The translations under genes were made by a program, and so were the position numbers. Shown here in pieces: positions 24,137 to 30,086 of a stretch of DNA of 33,232 nt. Source of the DNA: a virus; IMG/VR virus record IMGVR_UViG_3300030012_002992, positions 1 to 33,232 of that record; one strand, 5' to 3'. The notes beneath the pieces were generated by a model, which saw only the letters and a list, made by a program, of their open reading frames with translations, searched no databases and was not told where the DNA came from. Each line of letters begins with the position of its first letter. Position 1 is the first letter of the stretch.

Positions 24137-25110
24137 TGGCAAACACTAAAGTTACATCAAGAGTTTTAGCTGACGATGCAGTTGGACTAGCACAGTTAAA
24201 TATAACTAATGACCCTAGTGATGGTCAGGCTTTGACTGCTGCTGATGATGGTACTAATAATTATAATTTAACTTGGGCTACTGTTTCAGGCAGTGTAGCA
24301 GGTATTAGCTCAAGTGCTGATGCTACAGCAATAACAATAAATTCTTCAGAGCAAGTTGGTATTGGCACCTCAAGTATAAACGCAAGACTTGTTGTATCTG
24401 ATAGCGGTGATTCGCCTGTAAGATTTATAAGCTCAGGACAAGCAACAAACTATTTAGAACTAGCCAATACAGGTGGTTCTGCAATGGTTTTTTCAAATAA
24501 TAATGATTTAGTTTTTGGTACTTCAAATAGCCCTACAGAACGCATGAGGATAGATGGGTCAGGAAACGTAGGAATTAATAAAACTGCACCAGCTGCACCA
24601 CTTCACGTTAAAGGTGCTTCAGGTGCAGTTACAGGTGTTATTTATGCTCAACAAGATACAACAGGAGTAGGTAAGCCGGGTATAGCATTATCAAAATACG
24701 ATAACGATAATTCAACTTCACAAGTATATATAATGTTTGGTATCAATCAATATAATGCAGGTTGTGGACAGATAAATGCAAACGGAGCAAGTCAGGCAGC
24801 TTTTGGTAGCTTTTCAGATAGAAGATTGAAAGAAAATATTTCTGACTTACCCTCTCAATTAGATAACATTGTTGCTCTTGAACCAAAAGAATTTGACTAC
24901 ATAGAATCAGAAGGTGGTGGACATCAAATAGGTTTTGTAGCTCAAGACGTTGAAGAGATTTATCCTGATTTAGTAGGTGAACGAGAAGATGGCATGAAAA
25001 CTCTTACAGGTATAGGCAAAATGGAAGCAAGATTAATAAGTGCTATTAAAGAACTTAAAACAGAACTAGATGCTGCAAAAGCAAGAATAGAAACATTAGA
25101 ATCAAATTAG
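24136..25110 (+). CDS. Third fibre protein with S74 chaperone domain
   Basis: This 324-aa protein starts MANTKVTSRVLADDAVGLAQ, similar to the second fibre, followed by the shared module S-S-S-A-D-A-T-A-I-T-I and V-G-I-G-T-S-S. Residues about 130-225 are a short beta region. The C-terminus is a canonical S74 domain beginning at S227 (SDRRLKENISDLPSQLDNIV), with F-D-Y, G-F-V-A-Q-D-V-E-E-I-Y-P-D-L-V and a final coiled coil (ISAIKELKTELDAAKARIE). Autocleavage before S227 would release a 98-residue chaperone. The mature fibre would be short (about 226 aa), so a side or distal fibre is plausible. Confidence 0.88.
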   Translation: MANTKVTSRVLADDAVGLAQLNITNDPSDGQALTAADDGTNNYNLTWATVSGSVAGISSSADATAITINSSEQVGIGTSSINARLVVSDSGDSPVRFISSGQATNYLELANTGGSAMVFSNNNDLVFGTSNSPTERMRIDGSGNVGINKTAPAAPLHVKGASGAVTGVIYAQQDTTGVGKPGIALSKYDNDNSTSQVYIMFGINQYNAGCGQINANGASQAAFGSFSDRRLKENISDLPSQLDNIVALEPKEFDYIESEGGGHQIGFVAQDVEEIYPDLVGEREDGMKTLTGIGKMEARLISAIKELKTELDAAKARIETLESN

Positions 25111-25112
25111 CA

Positions 25113-25118
25113 TATAAT
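25113..25118 (+). promoter_or_regulatory. Candidate -10 box ahead of lysis region
   Basis: TATAAT (in catataatta) lies in the 31-base gap after the third fibre gene, 23 bases before the ATG at 25142 and just before AGGAGA. It may be a -10 element for the lysis genes. No -35 is visible, so confidence is low. Confidence 0.3.
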
Positions 25119-25141
25119 TAAATTTTAACTAGGAGAGCAAT

Positions 25142-25375
25142 ATGAGTAAAGAAAACGTGAAAGTAGAAGATAGAACAGTAATAACCTTAGATGAAAGAGA
25201 ATACAAAGAGTCAGAGTTAAACGATGACCAGAAGGTTCTTGCATCTGAGTTAAATGTGATTGCTAGAGATATGATGCAGCTAGAATCCCAATGGAATAAG
25301 CTGAATCGTGATAAGAACTATCGTATTAGTGATTTTAAAGACAGCGTAGATGCTGAGGAAGAAAAAGATGATTGA
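25142..25375 (+). CDS. Small acidic protein, DUF6447-like
   Basis: This 77-aa charged protein contains VITLDEREYKESELNDDQKV followed by one helix (ASELNVIARDMMQLESQWNKLNRDKN). The I-T-L-D-x-x-x-Y-x-x-x-x-L-x-x-x-x-K pattern plus a following helix is that of small DUF6447-type proteins often found after fibre genes. It has AGGAGA (25131-25136) 5 bases upstream. It overlaps the next small gene by 8 bases. Function unknown. Confidence 0.6.
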   Translation: MSKENVKVEDRTVITLDEREYKESELNDDQKVLASELNVIARDMMQLESQWNKLNRDKNYRISDFKDSVDAEEEKDD

Positions 25376-25460
25376 GATATTAGTCATAGCTAACATTATT
25401 GTTACAGGTATTCTATGTTGGATAAACATAGAGGATATTGAGGATATCTGGAAGAAATAA
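25368..25460 (+). CDS. 30-aa single-span membrane peptide
   Basis: A short frame from ATG 25368 to TAA 25460 encodes MIEILVIANIIVTGILCW followed by a small acidic tail (NIEDIEDIWKK). The first 18 residues are a clear membrane span. It starts inside the end of the preceding gene, and its stop overlaps the next ATG as TAATG, so it exactly fills the gap between neighbours. A GAGGAAG stretch lies about 8 bases upstream. Given the adjacent lysis genes, a holin-accessory role is possible; expression is unproven. Confidence 0.55.
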   Translation: MIEILVIANIIVTGILCWINIEDIEDIWKK

Positions 25461-25654
25461 TGTCTAAACCTACAGCAGCAACAGTGCATACCGAGCTTAT
25501 TCGTCATGAAACCGAATGTGCTGAACGTTGGAAAACTAATTTTAAACATTTAGAAAAAATGGATACAGATATTAGTTTTATTAAGCGCTGGATGCTTGCT
25601 GGCTTGTTTACTATTAGTATGACGCTTTTAAGCTTTGTGCTTTCAACAATATGA
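25460..25654 (+). CDS. Small membrane protein, XhlA-like lysis accessory
   Basis: This 64-aa protein has a soluble charged helix (about 1-42, with HTELIRHETECAERWKTNF and EKMDTDISFIKRW) and one C-terminal membrane span (MLAGLFTISMTLLSFVLSTI). That layout matches haemolysin XhlA/BhlA-type proteins, which sit beside holin and endolysin genes in many phages and help membrane disruption. It is followed by the 3TM-type holin and lysozyme genes. The family is proposed from layout and size. Confidence 0.6.
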   Translation: MSKPTAATVHTELIRHETECAERWKTNFKHLEKMDTDISFIKRWMLAGLFTISMTLLSFVLSTI

Positions 25655-26121
25655 AAAAATTAAAATCAATTTTAGGTACACTTGCTCCAACGTTAGGAGC
25701 TGCCGTCGGTGGCCCTTTAGGCGGCCAAGCAGGTGAAATACTTAGCAAAGTTTTAGGTGTACAAAACAACCCAAAAACAATTGAACATGCAATAAACCAT
25801 ATTACTGCTGATCAAATGGTTGAACTGAAAAAAGCAGAAAAAGAATTTCAGCTTAGATTAAAAGAGCTAGAAGTTGACGTATATAGACTTGAAACACAAG
25901 ATGTACAAGATGCTCGACAAAAGTTTAGTAGTGACTGGACACCTAAGTTTTTAGGCGTTTTATGTTTATTAGGTTTTTTTGGTTATATAGGTTTAGTAAC
26001 TTTGTATCCTCAACCAGATGCTTCTGACGATATAGTAATGCTTGTTATTGGGTCGATTACAGGTATTGCAACGGCTGTAATAAGTTTTTATTTTGGCTCA
26101 AGCAATAAAGATAGAAAATGA
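25651..26121 (+). CDS. Holin, GTA 3TM-holin family
   Basis: This 156-aa protein has a Gly/Ala-rich N-terminus (LGTLAPTLGAAVGGPLGGQA), a charged helical middle (QMVELKKAEKEFQLRLKELE, then DVQDARQKF), the segment SSDWTPKFLGV and two strong C-terminal membrane spans (about 97-118 and 127-148), ending FYFGSSNKDRK. This is the GTA_holin_3TM layout (PF11351). It would permeabilise the inner membrane to release the lysozyme encoded next, whose ATG overlaps its stop. Confidence 0.85.
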   Translation: MKKLKSILGTLAPTLGAAVGGPLGGQAGEILSKVLGVQNNPKTIEHAINHITADQMVELKKAEKEFQLRLKELEVDVYRLETQDVQDARQKFSSDWTPKFLGVLCLLGFFGYIGLVTLYPQPDASDDIVMLVIGSITGIATAVISFYFGSSNKDRK

Positions 26122-26570
26122 TTGACTTTGACATTGTTAAAGAAAGATTAAAAGATTTTGAAGGTTTAGTTCTTAAACCTTATCGTTGTTCACAAAATTA
26201 TTTAAGTATTGGAATTGGGAGAAATCTTGATACTGTTGGTATTTCTGAAAAAGAAGCCTTAATACTTTTAGACAATGATGTTATGGCAACGTGTGATAAA
26301 TTAAATCATCACTGGGAAATATGGCAGACGTTTCCTGTGCCTGCTCAATATGTTTGTATTGATGTTGTATTTAATATGGGCATAAACACATGGCTTAGTT
26401 TTCGTAAAACCCGAGCTTACATGGAATTAGGCGAATGGGACAAAGCCGCTGATGAATTACTAAATAGTAAGTACGCAAAACAAGTAGGCAGGCGTGCTTT
26501 ATTTAATGCTGAGGAATTAAGAAAATGCCAAAAAAAACCTCAGAAGACCATCAAGCCAATACAAGATTAG
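26118..26570 (+). CDS. Endolysin, GH24 (T4-type) lysozyme with E-C-S catalytic set
   Basis: This 150-aa muramidase cleaves peptidoglycan. The catalytic Glu is E15 (LKDFEGL). Residues equivalent to T4 lysozyme D20 and T26 are C24 and S30 (spacings 9 and 15, as in T4), in PYRCSQNYLSIGIGRNLD. Cys at the Asp position is known in other phage GH24 enzymes and is tolerated in T4 lysozyme mutants. G-R-N-L-D-x-x-G-I-S and V-F-N-M-G further support the family. There is no signal or SAR segment, so export depends on the holin. It overlaps the next gene by 46 bases. Confidence 0.9.
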   Translation: MIDFDIVKERLKDFEGLVLKPYRCSQNYLSIGIGRNLDTVGISEKEALILLDNDVMATCDKLNHHWEIWQTFPVPAQYVCIDVVFNMGINTWLSFRKTRAYMELGEWDKAADELLNSKYAKQVGRRALFNAEELRKCQKKPQKTIKPIQD

Positions 26571-26968
26571 GCAATCTAGCCGAGGCTTTGGTCCGCACTT
26601 TTTTAATCGAATATTGCGATTTTGTATACCCGACTCAAGACAAACATCCAGCCGATCTGCTTTGCGAACTCGGCCCCGCTAAATACACGGTTCAAGTAAA
26701 ATCCAGGAATAAAACACCAGAAAACAAATTTGTATTTGCTACTGAAAATTCCAGGAATCAAAGCAAAGTTTATCAACAATATCATTGCGATATTATGGCT
26801 TTTGTTTTTATGCCTAATAAACGCATTTTATTCCAGGCTAATAACAGCTCACAAACATATTACACATTTGAAGAATCAATTATTAAAAAGAATCTTGAAC
26901 TTGATAGCTTCACCGAGGCATTAAGTATATTATCTGAAGTACCTATAATTCGCCCGATCTTTAAGTGA
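26525..26968 (+). CDS. PD-(D/E)XK-type nuclease
   Basis: This 147-aa protein starts inside the lysozyme gene. A compact nuclease core is visible: E20 in LGNLAEALVRTFL, D44 in HPADLLCEL, and Q57-x-K59 in YTVQVKSRN, i.e. the E...D...(Q)xK pattern of group I intron-type or Holliday-junction-type PD-(D/E)XK enzymes. The C-terminal half has F-V-F-A-T-E-N and I-M-A-F-V-F-M-P-N-K strands. It might cut host DNA or recombination intermediates; the target is unknown. Its stop codon lies in the left arm of a long stem-loop. Confidence 0.65.
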   Translation: MPKKTSEDHQANTRLGNLAEALVRTFLIEYCDFVYPTQDKHPADLLCELGPAKYTVQVKSRNKTPENKFVFATENSRNQSKVYQQYHCDIMAFVFMPNKRILFQANNSSQTYYTFEESIIKKNLELDSFTEALSILSEVPIIRPIFK

Positions 26969-27030
26969 GGCCGCACAAGAATATGAATATATGAGCTAAA
27001 AGGAGTGCTAGATACGGCCTCGCTTTTATT
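26964..27030 (+). terminator. Long stem-loop ending the late region, candidate terminator
   Basis: agtgaggccg (26964-26973) pairs with cggcctcgct (27015-27024) over 10 positions with one G-U wobble, followed by tttatttta. The 41-base loop holds a smaller possible hairpin (agc...gct). The stem lies at the last late gene, ahead of the replication operon promoter. The long loop is unusual for a simple terminator. Confidence 0.55.
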
Positions 27031-27066
27031 TTATCAAATCCTATAATAAAACAGTATTAATTAATA

Positions 27067-27108
27067 TATATAAAAAAGTATACTTTTATATATGATTATG
27101 TTTATAAT
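27067..27108 (+). promoter_or_regulatory. Early promoter/operator 2: 26-bp inverted repeat plus TATAAT
   Basis: Arms tatataaaa (27067-27075) and ttttatata (27084-27092) flank the spacer aagtatac; the element matches 2331-2356 at 24 of 26 positions. TATAAT follows at 27103-27108, 10 bases after the palindrome. The first gene downstream has a strong ribosome binding site. I infer an early promoter for the replication operon, controlled together with the nucleotide cassette. Confidence 0.6.
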
Positions 27109-27140
27109 AAGCGTAGTTCATAATTAATTAGGAGGATATT

Positions 27141-27275
27141 ATGGAATTTTTAATTTGTTGGTTTGGTGGTTTTATTACAATGGGTATACTTTATTATATA
27201 ATTGATTATTATTTAATATATAGACGTAAGAAAAACGTTTGGAGGCATGTGCCAAAGCATATGAGAATCAGATGA
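27141..27275 (+). CDS. 44-aa membrane protein, first gene of replication operon
   Basis: ATG 27141 follows a near-perfect Shine-Dalgarno (AGGAGG, 27130-27135). The product is MEFLICWFGGFITMGILYY with more hydrophobic residues and then a basic tail (YRRKKNVWRHVPKHMRIR), so one span with a positive cytoplasmic tail. It is the first gene after the early promoter, a position often held by small host-takeover or superinfection-exclusion proteins, but no function can be assigned. Its stop overlaps the next ATG as ATGA. Confidence 0.65.
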   Translation: MEFLICWFGGFITMGILYYIIDYYLIYRRKKNVWRHVPKHMRIR

Positions 27276-27454
27276 AGAAACGTAAAATTAAATTTAACTT
27301 AATGGGCGGAGGCCAGGTTACTTTTGATCGCTCTGAAATTCGTGGCTATGTTAAAGATGTTTATACATCAATTACTACAGTGCATGCAAGAGGTGAATTA
27401 TGGATTGTGCGAGAGTCGATTGAAGAAATTAGCCAAATGTTAAATCAATCATGA
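27272..27454 (+). CDS. Small hypothetical protein, FlbD-like pattern
   Basis: From the ATG at 27272 this is 60 aa: KIKFNLMGGGQVTFDRSEI, YVKDVYTSITTVHARGELWIV, RESIEEISQMLNQS. The strand-strand-strand-helix layout with a terminal V-x-E-S-x-E-E-I resembles small FlbD-like or membrane-bound regulator-type proteins; this is weak. An upstream TTG at 27239 would add 11 residues but has no ribosome binding site, while the ATGA overlap with the preceding gene favours 27272. Expected to be early. Confidence 0.55.
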   Translation: MKKRKIKFNLMGGGQVTFDRSEIRGYVKDVYTSITTVHARGELWIVRESIEEISQMLNQS

Positions 27455-27684
27455 GTTTATTACCTATTAGAGAAATACCAAAAATAACTGCTTGGAGTCA
27501 ATCTATAGCATTAATTGATATTAATAATTGGGGCTCGCATAAGTACACAAAAACTATTCTTAATGATGGGACCATAATAATGGAAACCCGTGAACCAGGC
27601 AAAGAGCCTGAGATATTAATTAACCCTTCAAATAAAACATTAGCAGAAATTGCTAATGATTACTATAGACAAAATGGTAGGTAA
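27451..27684 (+). CDS. Hypothetical protein
   Basis: This 77-aa protein is not recognised. It contains I-T-A-W-S-Q-S-I-A-L-I-D followed by Y-T-K-T-I-L-N-D-G-T-I-I-M-E-T-R-E-P and a final helix ending A-N-D-Y-Y-R-Q-N. The W...Y...L-N-D-G-(T/S) arrangement followed by a helix with consecutive aromatics recalls the gene at 28735, so the two may be distant paralogues. It overlaps both neighbours and has no cysteine or membrane span. Confidence 0.6.
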   Translation: MSLLPIREIPKITAWSQSIALIDINNWGSHKYTKTILNDGTIIMETREPGKEPEILINPSNKTLAEIANDYYRQNGR

Positions 27685-28612
27685 AAAAACAAGTTACGCT
27701 AAACCAAGCTGTTCATCTCTCCCTTATATTAAAGGCATTAGCCAATATCAAACACAAAATGAATGGTTAGATGTTGCGATTAATGCTAGCGAGGGCAAAT
27801 TGCCGGAGCATAAGGAGCAGACGCTAACACAATATATGGGCGATTTATTAGAACCCGTATTATGTAATTTCGCTGCTGAACTGCTTGGTTTATCTTTTGT
27901 TAAAACAGATCATGAGGAGCCCGTACACCATCAGTATCTTCCCCTATCGGGCTCCCTTGATGCTAGCGGTGTAGCAGACAACCTAACTTTTAAACAAGGC
28001 GATAATGAAAATATAATTATTCCTGAACAAAAGAAAATTACTTTAGACGGGCCTGGCGTTATTGAATGTAAATGTACACGTAATCCTTTTACGCCTGAAC
28101 TTGAAGAATGGCGGGGCGTTTTACAATCTAAAGGCTTAATGGAATGCACAGGCTGGAATTGGGCTGCTGTAGTTGTATTATGGCAGTCTACGGATTTTCG
28201 TATTTATTTATATGAACGTAAAGAACCATTTAAAAAAGAATTAGAAGAATTAGTATTAGATTGCGATTATCGTATAAAAAATAAAAAATACTATAACCCT
28301 GTTAGCTCAAATGATGCTAATATTAAATACCAAAATATTAATAAAGATATAGTTTCATTAGAGCATGAGGCTGATAATCTATGCAGAACAATTATGAATG
28401 CAAAAGATTCAATAAAGCTAGCTCAAGAAACTATTGATAAAGCAGAAATTAAATTAAAAGAATTAATTCAAGATGCTGAAATTGGTCGCACTAATCAATA
28501 TGAAATTAAATGGCCAATGATTAATTATAAAGCTCAGCCTGAAAAAATAGTTCCAGCTAAGGATGCCAGGCAAGTGCGAGCTAAAACTTTGAGGATAAAA
28601 AAGTATGAGTAA
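27674..28612 (+). CDS. YqaJ-type viral exonuclease
   Basis: A 312-aa nuclease of the lambda exonuclease/YqaJ fold (PF09588), used for recombination and DNA end resection. From the ATG at 27674 the active-site set is E60 (YMGDLLEPVL), D96 (LSGSLDASG) and E131-x-K133 (GVIECKCT), in the usual order. The C-terminal third (about 215-270) is a coiled coil (VSLEHEADNLCRTIMNAKDS). ATG 27656 or TTG 27650 are alternatives with longer overlap of the preceding gene. No beta-type annealing protein is seen, but an SSB-like gene lies downstream. It may degrade host DNA or repair phage ends. Confidence 0.8.
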   Translation: MVGKKTSYAKPSCSSLPYIKGISQYQTQNEWLDVAINASEGKLPEHKEQTLTQYMGDLLEPVLCNFAAELLGLSFVKTDHEEPVHHQYLPLSGSLDASGVADNLTFKQGDNENIIIPEQKKITLDGPGVIECKCTRNPFTPELEEWRGVLQSKGLMECTGWNWAAVVVLWQSTDFRIYLYERKEPFKKELEELVLDCDYRIKNKKYYNPVSSNDANIKYQNINKDIVSLEHEADNLCRTIMNAKDSIKLAQETIDKAEIKLKELIQDAEIGRTNQYEIKWPMINYKAQPEKIVPAKDARQVRAKTLRIKKYE

Positions 28613-28757
28613 TGAAAATAAACAAGCGGTATGGGTCAGTAATGAAACTCATAGACGCTTAAAAAAATATTGCGAGCAACATGGCTTAAAAATAAGTTAT
28701 ATCGTAGAAAAAGTTATTAAAGATAAATTAGAAAATGAAGCTGAAACCAACGCTTGA
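28605..28757 (+). CDS. Ribbon-helix-helix DNA-binding protein (Arc/MetJ type)
   Basis: A 50-aa frame overlaps its neighbours by 8 and 23 bases. The product has the complete ribbon-helix-helix pattern: strand QAVWVS (7-12), helix A NETHRRLKKYCEQHGL, then the short turn and helix B KISYIVEKVIKDKLENE. The G-L-x-x-S-x-x-V-E-x-x-I segment is typical of Arc, CopG and related repressors. It would dimerise and bind inverted or tandem operator sites. It is the only clear DNA-binding regulator I find, and the paired palindromes at 2331 and 27067 are candidate targets. GAGGA lies 9-10 bases before the ATG. Confidence 0.75.
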   Translation: MSNENKQAVWVSNETHRRLKKYCEQHGLKISYIVEKVIKDKLENEAETNA

Positions 28758-28947
28758 AGAGTGGTCAAAAATGATTAATAAAAAGTTTTTTACAGGCTTT
28801 TATGGTCTTAGTTTTTACTCTACGCTATATAACGATGGTAGCGTTGACAAGCATTTAAATGATGGCAGTATTGAACACGTAGATACCCAATTAACGCCAG
28901 AAGAAATACAAAGGCGTTACCAGGAAGATATTGGACAATCATGGTAA
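28735..28947 (+). CDS. Hypothetical protein
   Basis: This 70-aa protein is not recognised. It has E-E-W-S-K-M-I-N-K-K-F-F near the start, then G-L-S-F-Y-S-T-L-Y-N-D-G-S and L-N-D-G-S-I-E-H-V-D, a repeated N-D-G-S turn, and ends in a helix (LTPEEIQRRYQEDIG). The N-D-G plus final-helix layout is shared loosely with the gene at 27451. It overlaps the regulator upstream and the nuclease downstream, so it belongs to the early operon. Confidence 0.6.
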   Translation: MKLKPTLEEWSKMINKKFFTGFYGLSFYSTLYNDGSVDKHLNDGSIEHVDTQLTPEEIQRRYQEDIGQSW

Positions 28948-29360
28948 ATTCCAGGAATAAAGGTGCAGCATTTGAACGCGATATAGTTAATGCATTAAAA
29001 TTATTTTGCAGTAACTACGATGCACAAATTCATATTTCCAGGAATTTTGAACAACAGTTCAAAGAAGGGCAAGCCGATATAAATTTTTTAAATTATGCGA
29101 TTGAATGCAAACGTTACGGCGAAGGTAAAGGCTTGCAAGCTAGCTGGTGGAATCAAGTATGCAATGCGGCCGGCGAAGATCGGATTCCTGTTTTAGTTTT
29201 TAAATACAACCGAGCTGATATTCAAGTTGCTTTACCTTTGTGGGGTATCCTTGAAGACGAGCCTAAAGACAACGAAAAAATATTTATATGTAAATGGCCT
29301 GAATTTATACATATTATTAAAAAAAATAAAATATTTCAGGCTTATGTTGAAACAAGATAA
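28941..29360 (+). CDS. Holliday junction resolvase-like PD-(D/E)XK nuclease
   Basis: This 139-aa protein fits the Hjc-type core: NKGAAFERDIVNAL with E12, then K-E-G-Q-A-D46-I and Y-A-I-E55-C-K57 (the E-x-K pair), followed by a helix with W-W-N-Q-V. R-N-K-G-x-x-F-E-R-x-I is the usual opening of archaeal-type and phage resolvases. It probably resolves branched replication or recombination intermediates before packaging. It differs from the second nuclease at 26525 by keeping the E-x-K pair. Confidence 0.75.
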   Translation: MVNSRNKGAAFERDIVNALKLFCSNYDAQIHISRNFEQQFKEGQADINFLNYAIECKRYGEGKGLQASWWNQVCNAAGEDRIPVLVFKYNRADIQVALPLWGILEDEPKDNEKIFICKWPEFIHIIKKNKIFQAYVETR

Positions 29361-29517
29361 TGAAGAGTTTACGCAATTTTGTTTTGCAGAATATTTTGAA
29401 TACCTTGCGGCTAATAAAGAACAGCCACAAGTTTTAAGTTTCGAAGATTATGTTTCTGATTACAGATACATATTAATTGAAAAATGGCGCACTGGTGCGC
29501 AACCCAAACTACATTAG
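29344..29517 (+). CDS. Small acidic hypothetical protein
   Basis: From ATG 29344 this is 57 aa with an acidic, aromatic helix (DNEEFTQFCFAEYFEYLAAN) and F-E-D-Y-V-S-D-Y-R-Y-I-L. It is not recognised. The frame is open upstream to 29227 but that part lies inside the resolvase gene and looks like a shadow, so I prefer the short form, which overlaps the resolvase end by 17 bases. The Shine-Dalgarno of the next gene lies at its 3' end. Confidence 0.5.
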   Translation: MLKQDNEEFTQFCFAEYFEYLAANKEQPQVLSFEDYVSDYRYILIEKWRTGAQPKLH

Positions 29518-29525
29518 GAGGTAAT

Positions 29526-30083
29526 ATGGACGTTATGGGCATAAATAGTAGCGGTGGTAATCTTAACTTTATTAAGTTTGATCAAGAACATAAAGTATGG
29601 ATTGCTGGCGAAGATTTTGTTGAAGAAGAAGCATTTTTGTTAGACCCTTCAACAATACAAATAGGCTGGGGTAATTACGATGGTAGTTATTCTTGGACTT
29701 GGGACGAAAAACCAGGTGTACGAGCACAGCAACCTACACCCGATTGGAAACGCGCTTTTAGTGTTTGGCTGTATTTTAAAGAAGCCGGCCCTAAATTATG
29801 GAGACGTTTCAGTTGGGGTGAATCACAAGGATTCAACGATATGTGCGGAATGATATGGGACGATATCAAAGCAAATCCTGGTAAGTGTGCTTGCTTTAAA
29901 TTAGTAGGCCATGAAGAAAAAAAATTTAAAATAGGTCAATCACAAATACCTAAATTTGAATTTGTTAAATGGGTCGATAAGCCTGAAGGCTTTGTAGTTA
30001 ACGATGTTGATACTGTAGCCGAACCTGCTAAAGCAGAAGCGGACCCTTTTACTAACGTAACTGAAGACGAATTACCATTTTAA
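29526..30083 (+). CDS. Single-stranded DNA-binding-like protein with SSB tail
   Basis: This 185-aa protein starts at ATG 29526 after AGGAGG (29516-29521), preferred over an in-frame ATG at 29484. The body is rich in Trp, Tyr and Phe in alternating strands (IQIGWGNYDGSYSWTWDEK, KRAFSVWLYFKEAGPKLW), compatible with an OB-like nucleic acid-binding fold. The C-terminus is acidic and ends E-D-E-L-P-F, closely resembling the D-D-D-I-P-F tip with which bacterial SSBs recruit partners. It lies between the resolvase and primase-helicase genes. I infer ssDNA binding. Confidence 0.7.
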   Translation: MDVMGINSSGGNLNFIKFDQEHKVWIAGEDFVEEEAFLLDPSTIQIGWGNYDGSYSWTWDEKPGVRAQQPTPDWKRAFSVWLYFKEAGPKLWRRFSWGESQGFNDMCGMIWDDIKANPGKCACFKLVGHEEKKFKIGQSQIPKFEFVKWVDKPEGFVVNDVDTVAEPAKAEADPFTNVTEDELPF

Positions 30084-30086
30084 AAA

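Noticed and set aside
27182-27206. A third partial copy of the early palindrome inside the 44-aa gene (gtatacttta...)
   Set aside because: Only half the element is similar and AT-rich coding DNA can produce this by chance.
27239-27271. TTG start adding 11 residues to the small gene at 27272
   Set aside because: No ribosome binding site precedes it, and the ATGA overlap at 27272 is the arrangement used repeatedly in this genome.
29227-29343. Upstream extension of the small gene at 29344
   Set aside because: The extension lies inside the resolvase gene in another frame and has no credible start signal.
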